DNA of 64,000 nt, from contig NC_085088.1 in the NCBI RefSeq assembly GCF_963422355.1, positions 6,512,014-6,576,013 of the forward strand, written 5' to 3'. A program made the translations under genes and the position numbers. Shown here piece after piece: positions 56,291 through 64,000 of this stretch. The stretch comes from Corticium candelabrum (lineage: Eukaryota; Porifera; Homoscleromorpha; Homosclerophorida; Plakinidae). Positions within the stretch are counted from its first letter, which is position 1, and the number at the start of each line of letters is the position of its first letter. The notes below the pieces were generated by a model. That model was not told the origin of the DNA and ran no database searches. It was given only the letters and a program-made list of their open reading frames with translations.

Positions 56291-58116
56291 TCAACATGTT
56301 CTTGTCTGTTTAATGTAATACAACTTTGGTAATTCGATTTCCCAAATCTTGCTGGAAGTTGCGCCTAGGTTAACTGCCATCCGGTAGTCTTTACCTTCAA
56401 CCAATTTTGGACATAAACAGCTGGATTTCCCATCCACTTCTTGGCGTACAGATAAAGAAATAGTTTTCCCAGAGTGCAGTTTGTCAGAAACGCTATTTTT
56501 TGCTTTGCATACTTTTGCAAGTTTGACGTCGTATTTTACTTTGCCACCTCTAGTTGACTTTATTGATTTTACACTCACCACGACCACTAATGCAGAAACG
56601 CCTTTGAGTAAAACAAACTAAAGAAATAGAGAGAGAAAATTAAACATCTTACTTGCGTCATTCTTTTTAACTGCAACTTTTCGGGAAGCTTTTGAAAAAC
56701 ACTCGCAACCTTCATAAACGATTATAACATTAAAAGCAACAACACTACAGTAATGTGGTCGAGTTTACTGACATTTGTTCAAGCATGAGTCTCGGCTGTA
56801 GAAATGATTTTCGTTACCAAAACATCCTCCATATCGAAATTTTCGACATTGGTTGGACGAAGAGTTGTAGAACCATCGAACGCTCTTTTCAACGTTGCAT
56901 TTCCCGGCATCGAATGGCAGTTTGCAAATGTTAGCTGTAACACAGAAGCCGTCGATTTATTAGAATTTACAAGAACTCAACTATTAAAATGTTGGTAGCA
57001 CAATGCAGGAGAGGTCATAGTCTAGCTGTAAGAGGAGGGTCCATAGATTTGCACCAATTTGTTAGCGGTCCTGCTCATCATGATAACGTATCTTAAATGT
57101 CTTCTGCGTGCAATATCCCGTGTCATGCCAAGAATGTAGTGTCCCTCAAAAACGAACAGATCAGTTGTATGTCTGTAATGCATTAATTAACAGTAACTTT
57201 AGTACGGTAAGACTTGTCTCAAGGAAGGCGCATACCACCCGAACCCCTGCCTAATTTTGCTCTGTAGGAACTAAGTTAGTACATCTGCATGTATGCACTG
57301 GAACGCCAGAATATTTTAGTAAAAATTAGAGTAATATCAGTTTGCTAACAATATATATAGCAAGGATTATCATTAATTTCTATATTGGCAAATCTCGCGG
57401 ATATAAATGTTTCAGTCTTCATCAACGCTAGTCATTATCTATTACTCCGAAATCAAATCTTGCTTGAATACATAATCTTGATTATGCAATAAAATTGCAA
57501 TTTTTTGCCAAAGACCGTCTAGCCATTGCAAACATTGGTTTGTACAGGACTGATTTCTGCTTTGGAGCAACCTCACATATTGTATTACACTCGTGCAGGA
57601 AGATTTCCTTTACTAGAGAAAGGAATGATGCTAACAATGAGATTGAAAATCTTACTATCAATGCATTTCTGTTGGCAATCCTCCACAGTGTAAAAGTTGT
57701 TTGTTCCTTCAAAGCAGCCGCCGAAAGCGAATCGTTTACACTGTCCAGTACTTGCATCGAACCAGTATCGGTAAGTACTCGATCTGCACGTGACACCATC
57801 TGGAGGCGCAGGCTGAGGACCTCGGCAAATTCCACCTACGTCATCAAATATTAGTAAGTTACAAACGCAAAAATTGATTGTACACTACCATAGTGGCACT
57901 TCCCAACTGCTACTACGTTGACATTGTTCTTTCCCTCTTGGCAGCTAGACGTCTTCATCACGCATTCGTTTTGGTATGTTTTCCCGTTTGAGCCACAAAC
58001 TTCACTGCTGTCTGATGGACATTTAGATACATCCAAACATCGACATTCACCACTTTTCTTGGCACTGTTGTATTTGCACTCTTCATATGACTGGCACTTA
58101 ATATTTGCGCATGCGT
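56291..58116 (-). CDS. Kazal-Kunitz-Kunitz-NTR secreted protein, 3' exons
   Basis: Exons: Kazal/follistatin-like 58116-57889 (CQSYEECKYN, CPSDSSEVCGSNGKTYQNEC), Kunitz 57835-57656 (YWFDASTGQCKRFAFGGCFE, CQQKC), Kunitz 56934-56769 (WFYNSSSNQCRKFRYGGCF, CLNKC), then a netrin-like/NTR region ending at the stop 56291 (CLCPKLVEGKDYRMAV). The first exons are phase 1, the usual extracellular module phase. The order resembles WFIKKN proteins (WAP, follistatin/Kazal, Ig, two Kunitz, NTR) without WAP and Ig in view. The splice from the second Kunitz exon into the NTR region is uncertain: the obvious acceptor near 56711 puts CECFSKASRK out of frame. No 5' exon with a signal peptide was found, so it may be the 3' part of the sushi gene upstream. 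Confidence 0.75.
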
Positions 58117-58596
58117 CTATGAACATAGTAACAATAATTAATAAGTTGATCAACGCGCGACATCATTTATTAGTGATTACATAAATACCAGTACATCTAT
58201 TTGCCGTTTGTCTATCTGTGTGTCTTAGCGACAAAAATTATTTACAAATCAATTTACCCGTTTGTTTCAGCTTTAAATATCTGTATGTTTATATGCCCTA
58301 ATAGGGTGCTATTCAGCAGTCCATATTTCTTGTGTAGTGAATCAGCTTTTACTTTTTCCAACCTACCTTAAAACCACAAATCTCTCAACTTAAAAACTTT
58401 CAAAACCGTGATACTGTTTGTCACTAAAGGCCACGGGCAAAATTATATTTGGAGTGGGCGTGGTCTTCTGTTTTAATTAAGTTGCTTCTACGCTGTAAAG
58501 ATATATGTACCTTGATGTACCATTACTATAATCGTTTTCAGAGGCTGAACTGCAGCAGATTAACATAGCCCTACAGCACTCTATTTGCCAGAAATT

Positions 58597-58811
58597 CTAT
58601 TTGCTATCATTTTGGGTCTTGTTGCTTTCTTGAAAAAAACTTGATAACTTGTACTTAGCGGCTCCTGCATACTTCTTGCTTTTCACCCGAGGCTTAGTGC
58701 GAGGTGGAAAAGCCTTGGAGTGAGATTGTGAAGAAGGATCAGTGGCAGGGTGATCAGCCGTAACATCTGGAGACCAGGTCGGACTGAAGCTTGAGTCAAC
58801 TTTATCACAGT
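58597..58811 (-). CDS. Candidate terminal exon of an unidentified gene
   Basis: Acceptor TTTGCAG at 58812, then a Ser/Pro/Lys-rich frame (CDKVDSSFSPTWSPDV, FPPRTKPRVKSKKYAGAAKY, KLSSFFQESNK) to a stop at 58597. PRVKSKK could be a nuclear localisation signal, and KLSSFF resembles a PCNA-interacting (PIP) box lacking the canonical Gln. Its required phase (1) matches both the sushi exon ending at 61373 and the candidate first exon ending at 60232. No family recognised. Confidence 0.35.
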
Positions 58812-59019
58812 CTGCAAATTCACTACTGTGATGAGAGAGTAATAATTACCCGAGGCCCGGATTTCCGGGCCTCAAGTATAGTAGTCGTTCGACGACCCGA
58901 CGACCGACCGTATATAGAGTTGGTTAGCACAGATGAAAATGAAGCTATTCCGACCAATAGACGAGAAGTGGTGTCATTACTGACCAATAGACGAACGTGA
59001 TGTCATCATGAGGCTCCAC

Positions 59020-60325
59020 CTATCTTTCTTTGGTAGCTGCTAACGAGAATTCGACCACCGGGAGTCCGTCCTGTACATGGCGTTTAGTCCTTTGCTTTAA
59101 GGGTTTAGCACATACATTTGTACGTGTATGTTTCCCCAACAACAACCAGGAGCGAGGGTGTGTAGCTGTACCTGAATTGTAACATTGTGCTTGTTCCACA
59201 GTGTTTCTGCATAGTAGTTCTGCAGTCTGACAGCTTGAATTTTCGGTGTGCGTGGCTGAGCGGCCGTGGTGTCGTTGCAAAGATCACTAGTGTCGCCTTC
59301 AACAGAAATTTGGCGTTTGACGGGAATTTGCGAAGGAGAACGTGCATTGCCCATGACAGCGTCTGTTTGTCGGACGAAGCGGCTCGGCTGACCTGCAGGT
59401 ACGCTAGTGCGTCTCTATTCATATTTGTTTTACGTATCCAAAGTCAGAGCGAACAGACGTCTACCTAATCTACATGTGCACGTGTATGTTTTCCCACATT
59501 GATGTTTTGTTTTGGCTCTGGGGTCACCTCATTACAACAACCAGAATTGCGGTTAGGCGGATAGCTGTGTAAATACGATACAGTGCACAGTAGGCGACGT
59601 CTAGCTAGAGAAGCGGCACAAACAACAAGACGCCTAGAGAAGCTGCACAAAGAACGAGACTTTTACATTCTTGTGAGCTGGAAAATCGGTGGTGAGCTGC
59701 TTGTTTGGTCTACATTTGTAACCTAGGTTTCCCACCAATACAACAAACAGAACAATGATCACGCCCGTTTTAAAATTACGTGATGAAGTAATAAGGCGAA
59801 GATTGCCAGCCGGCCTAGCGTCGAGGCTCTCCGACTTGACAGACAGACGGACAGACAGATAGACACACTGACAGACAAACGGACAGACAAACAAACAGAC
59901 AGACACACTGATAGACAGACCGACAGACACACTGACAGATAGACAGACACACTAACAGACAAACAGACAGACACACACACACATTTGGCTTGTTCCATCA
60001 CTCGGAAGCAACTACATTTGTAACATGCATTTAGAAACAACGCTTAGCAAACTAATGTAGCTGCATTTGTAACGTTCCCACCTCTAATTTTGTTACCCAC
60101 ATCATGCGTTTCTGTCATACGATTTTGTCATAGCGCGACTAATTACCTTCAAGGTGCCTACTGGCCGAGGCTTTGCACTTCTAGTGCTTCTTCATTAAAT
60201 ATGCAAGACTCAAGGGCGGGGCCTAACTCACGGGATAAGTTTCCACCCCCATGCTCTTTGACGTACTCAAGGTGTCTTGGCTTCTTGGATTTGCTATACA
60301 CTACATCGTGATCGTCATCCGACAT
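59020..60325 (-). CDS. Candidate small gene of unknown function
   Basis: Possible exons: 60325-60232 from an ATG (MSDDDHDVVYSKSKKPRHLE, then EHGGGNLS and a GTGAGT donor), 59392-59172 (FVRQTDAVMGNARSP, QNYYAETLWNKHNVTIQ, GTACAG donor) and 59070-59020 ending in a stop. Phases fit (1, then 0), giving 121 residues. Alternatively the first exon splices to 58811-58597, also in phase. The acidic start followed by basic residues suggests an intracellular, perhaps nuclear, protein. It lies on the same strand between the sushi and Kazal exons, so it either separates two genes or is nested in an intron. No family recognised. Confidence 0.4.
59837..59985. repeat. (CAGA)n-like degenerate tetranucleotide array
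   Basis: CAGACAGACGGACAGACAGA-type repeats with ACACACTGA interruptions. The frames read through it are repeat artefacts. A second, purer (CAGA)n array is at 62747-62808. Confidence 0.85.
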
Positions 60326-61182
60326 GGCTGACATAACACAATTGACGCACGTGTCAAATAGAGCAATTTCCCGTAAGCTTCCGTCTGCGCATTTTGCTTT
60401 GGTGCTTAGAGCTCAAACTGTCTGTGTGTGTGTGTGTGTGTGTGTGTTCGCGTTTGGCGGCCACGTCTTTTGTCTGTTCGCAACCGAAATCGGCACGCAC
60501 ACTCGGCACGCACAGGGGAAGGTTTGCGTAAAACAATTAAAAAAATTATGCACCGGGTCCCCATTCGAGGGGTCGACCCCCGCGTAAAATTTCTCGATGA
60601 CGCAAACGCTACACATTCCAGTTTATTCGAACACACGCCCACACCAGTCCCGTAAAGACTGTATGCATCGTCGTCCTTCGTAAAGCTTCGAGCAATCGAA
60701 TATCTCTTGCCGACGAAACTTACTCTTCTAGCGCTTTCGTTTCTCTCCAAATTCTGATTGCATTTGCACCGAACCCAACCTACACGTTTTCTGCAGCAAG
60801 CGCTACACGGGGAGTGTGTCGATTTCTATCGAAACAAGCGCGCAGAGCAAGATTCGAATTCATTCAGCACATCCGGGACCTCGCAACAAAGATTGCACGT
60901 GACGTGTCCACGACCTATCTTTACACTATAGCATCTTGCCCGTACGAAAGACGGGCCATGGATCCTAGTACTATATATATATGGCTTCGTGTAAAGGGGC
61001 AAAGCCTTAGATATATAAGGCTCTGTGTAGGGCCAGTGACTGTGAGAAATGGGGTTTCACCGTGAGACTGTGAGAGATCGTCCCAAACTGAGAGACTCAC
61101 GGTCAAACCGTGAGAGTTGAGAGGTCTGAAACCATTTGAGGCTTTCAGTTGTTTGTGCAGTCCTCAAAGCAATACATGTACT

Positions 61183-61348
61183 CAGCGCCGGATCCAGGAA
61201 TTTTTGAAAAAGGGGGTTCACCGTTAGCAGTTATTTATAGCATTACTAATTTTCTCTTTTTTAATGAAATTATATAAAATTATTAAACCAAGCCTATTGG
61301 AAAAGAGGGGTTTCAACCCCCTTAATCCCCCTCTGGATCCAGCCCTGG
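61183..61348. mobile_element. Short MITE with CAGxGCxGGATCCAG termini
   Basis: Left end CAGCGCCGGATCCAGG, right end CTGGATCCAGCCCTG (inverted). Internal GGGGGTT/AACCCCC motifs are mirrored. It lies 24 bp beyond the splice donor of the sushi exon 61555-61373. Confidence 0.6.
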
Positions 61349-61372
61349 TACTAAAGCGTGTTTGATACTTAC

Positions 61373-62746
61373 TCTGACAAGTTGGTCTCTCTCCTTCCCA
61401 TTGTCCGGATGCTTGACATGTTCTTTTTCTATTTCCTTTCAACAAGTACCCACTGTTGCAGTCATAGACAACTTTGCTACCATAGTCGTAGCTATTGCTA
61501 TCTTCTTGTGTTAAAAAGCCATTGTTTGGGTTTTTCAAAACGGGGCATTTTTTCTCTAGCAGATAAAGCAATTTTAAAGTCTAGCATAGATAATCAAATA
61601 ATGTATTTACTAACTGGCACATTTCAACGGTTTGTTTGTCCATTTGTTGTCATGGTAACGTCTCTCAAAAGCACCCTCCAATCTTTCATAACCCGAGTGA
61701 CATTTGTAAGTTGAAACGTTTGCGTAGCGATTTCCAGTGTAGGTAAGAAAGGCATTTGAAAGCGGATCAGCCTTTAATACAGGACAGATTATGTCTAGCA
61801 ATACAAAAAACAAAACGGTTTCATATCATAGACAATATTTCATGTAATGGTTGATCTATTCCAATTTTCTATCAACCTAAGAAAGCATGCTTAGAAACAG
61901 ACAAGAAACATAATATATGACACTAACAGTGCTGAACCCTAAGCGACGAGAAATTGACCCCTTTCCAGTTCTGGGTACTTTGGTTGTACAGTAGAATTAG
62001 AAACTTACGTGCTTCCAAACGCAATGCAAAGCAGGAAACTTAATTACTAGTACCTATGCGTGTGTTCCTAGAACACCCAACGATTGATTTTAGCCTCAAC
62101 AACGAGGCACAGGTACGTACTCCAATCGCAACAACACCAAACAGTTGCTGCACATGTACTGGCAAGCACCCACTTGCAAACATGCATAAATTAATTAACA
62201 CCACGTGCACGCCACTAGTAGACCCAACACTTGTTTATATAGGTGACTGAGAAAGGACAGGCAGTCTTATCATCAAACGGTAATCACTTCGGCGCGGCGC
62301 TTGTCGCAGGTTAACTAACTCTATGTTCACTTACTTTATTCTCCGTTCGCTATGACTTTGAAGGTACACTCAAAAGTCATGATCAGTAATCATAATTGGA
62401 ACGTTCTGCGTGACTCCGCTAGACTAGAGGACAAGCTCCAACAACCACATGCTGAGATTACACGAGCGCTACACTGTACCAGTGAACCCACGCTATACAT
62501 TCCAAAGTTGTTTACATGGCTGTGGAGTCGGTCGTGCGCCACTCCCGGTGAGACGACGACTATAACCCTCGCTACTCTTAGCTAGGGTTAAAAATACTAG
62601 ATATTGATGGCATGGATTGTAAGTGTAAATGCCATCAGGTGGAAAGAACATACGTGGTCTTAGGGACATGAGCTTAATACTCGCCCGTCGCTTGACATTG
62701 ATTTAGAACACCCATTTGCAATATACGGGCCATTTTAACGCAGCGT

Positions 62747-62797
<51 letters not shown>

Positions 62798-63408
62798 GAA
62801 CAGACAGACATGCATTTGTGAAACAGACTAAATAAATACTAAATAGATTTTAACCTATGCATAAATTTAAATAATAAAATAATTATTCAAGTAAAAAGAA
62901 ACAATTAAATGGTATAAACAAATAAATATATAGCGACAAATAATACGCATAATCACTCAAGTGTTGCCATGCAGGTGTTCACCTCTGCATTCTGGTGCGC
63001 TGACACTCCAACGTCTGTTGTATAAACAAACTGCAGAATTCTTGCCTACCATATAATAACCTTCGTTGCAAATGAATTTGACATTTTGGAGATACGTTGT
63101 TCTTCCAACGAATTTTCCGTTCTGTGGCACTTGAGGATCTCCACAATCAACAGCTACGCAACAATGAAGTAACGTATTTTATGCTAAAAACTGAACTTTG
63201 ACTACAGTGTAACACTTACCTCTACATTGCGGTGCTGTACCGGACCACTTTGCTTTCGGTAAGCATATCCGTATTGAATTTTTGGTATCACTTAACTCGT
63301 ACCCTCTGCTACACACATACGTCACAGAACTGCCAAAGTCGTGATATTCGTCATTGTCACTGAAACTAAGTACTCCGTTACTCACGTCCGGAGGCCGGTT
63401 GCAGAAAG
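61373..63408 (-). CDS. Multi-sushi (CCP) extracellular protein, four module exons, partial
   Basis: Four single-module, phase-1 exons: 63408-63220 (CNRPPDVSNGVLSF, VTYVCSRGYELS, WSGTAPQC), 63153-62983 (VDCGDPQVPQNGKFVG, FICNEGYYMVG, WSVSAPEC), 61794-61615 (ICPVLKADPLSNAFL, YKCHSGYERLE, WTNKPLKC) and 61555-61373 (CPVLKNPNNGFLT, YDCNSGYLLKG, WEGERPTC). Each shows the sushi four-Cys plus Trp pattern, as in complement regulators and cell-surface or matrix proteins. The 5' part lies beyond the right edge. Downstream, the phase-1 Kazal exon at 58116 could belong to the same gene, giving a sushi-Kazal-Kunitz-NTR mosaic; otherwise the 3' end is unassigned. Confidence 0.8.
61830..62980. other. Intron between the second and third sushi exons
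   Basis: No extra module exon was recognised. Contains (CAGA)n at 62747-62808. The plus frame 62352-62585 has no known domain. Confidence 0.5.
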
Positions 63409-64000
63409 CTAAATAGAAAAAGAGTAACTATAACACTGCCTAACTAACCGTAGCCCTAACACTAACCCTCACTTTAACCATATACTTAATCAATTGTAAC
63501 ACTACGTTTGATTACGTAGCTAGCTAGACATTAAATGGGTAACCATGGATTTGAAGCACGACTTGTTGCTAAGAAACAAAATGAACGTATACATATATAG
63601 TTGTAATTCTAAACACTTTCTCAATTGAATTATATAAGAACAGATTCGGTCAAGCTAGAGCTTTATCATTACAACCTTGTGTCTACGTTGGCTGTTGAAG
63701 TAATAGCTACCATAGGTAATAGCTTGCTTTGACTCTAACAGTAATACTTTTACAGTTGTTGACTGTATTCAAATTATTCTATTTTGTAAAGTTGCAATTT
63801 TTCTCACAAATCAACTATCAGTTTATGAGGAAGATGGTAGTCATACAATAAACCACCAGCGTAATATTTGTGTAAGTAATTCTTAGCTACAGACAAGCCT
63901 GTACTTTAATTAACATCTTTCAAGTGGAAAATTGTTACAGAGTTTAGGTTATTGATGTTTGATTTAGGCTACAAAAGGGTACCTACTCTATATGGTTACT
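63409..64000. other. Upstream intron of the sushi gene, nothing recognised
   Basis: A+T-rich sequence without an open frame of note up to the window edge. Confidence 0.5.

Noticed and set aside
59634..59930. Hydrophobic stretch TGVIIVLFVVLVGNLGY as a membrane segment of the sushi protein
   Set aside because: No convincing splice acceptor or phase link to the sushi exons, and the frame continues into a tetranucleotide repeat.
60814..61065. Plus-strand frame with RARFEFIQHIRDLATK, reminiscent of the SPAG6 N terminus
   Set aside because: Similarity is limited to about 15 residues, the diagnostic RPQN continuation is absent, and no splice donor follows.

Overview
Eukaryotic (metazoan) genomic DNA. 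Genes are split by GT-AG introns, most are on the minus strand, and the non-coding space is full of dinucleotide microsatellites, small terminal-inverted-repeat (TIR) elements and retrotransposon debris. The genes that can be named (MTHFD1L, SMIM12, FBXO48, and sushi/Kazal/Kunitz/NTR mosaics) are animal genes. The short coding exons, the A+T-rich background and the repeat style fit an early-branching marine invertebrate, perhaps a sponge. That placement is inference; no species is claimed.

Layout. (1) 65-23171, minus: thirteen exons of a mitochondrial C1-tetrahydrofolate synthase (MTHFD1L type), running off the left edge. Its introns hold a pogo/Tigger-like element, a Mutator-like element with a spliced transposase, inverted MITE pairs, LINE debris, and a Ty3/gypsy retrotransposon that landed inside a (CA)n tract and later received two DNA-transposon insertions. 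(2) 24765-25052, plus: SMIM12, head to head with MTHFD1L. (3) About 27560-46410: a tandem segmental duplication carrying two intact eight-exon genes (28356-34178 and 37385-46410, minus) for secreted alliinase-like PLP enzymes. A degraded LINE lies between the copies. Intron 2 of the second copy contains a perfect (CA)n tract of about 1.04 kb, against 106 bp at the paralogous place in the first copy. (4) 46724-47173, minus: FBXO48-like F-box gene, followed by a perfect 149-bp palindrome with a target-site duplication. (5) 51470-54818, minus: two tandem two-exon genes of an unnamed small-protein family, separated by a MITE. (6) 56291-63408, minus: extracellular-domain exons (four sushi, then Kazal, two Kunitz and a netrin-like domain), with an unidentified candidate gene in the interval between the sushi and Kazal exons.

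Strongest observation: the pair of animal genes with the domain layout of plant alliin lyase (signal peptide, Cys-rich EGF-like module, PLP lyase/aminotransferase domain). Because the duplication is recent enough for introns to align, it also supplies empty-site evidence for several transposon insertions. Many long open frames in the window are only translated CA/GT repeats and were discarded.
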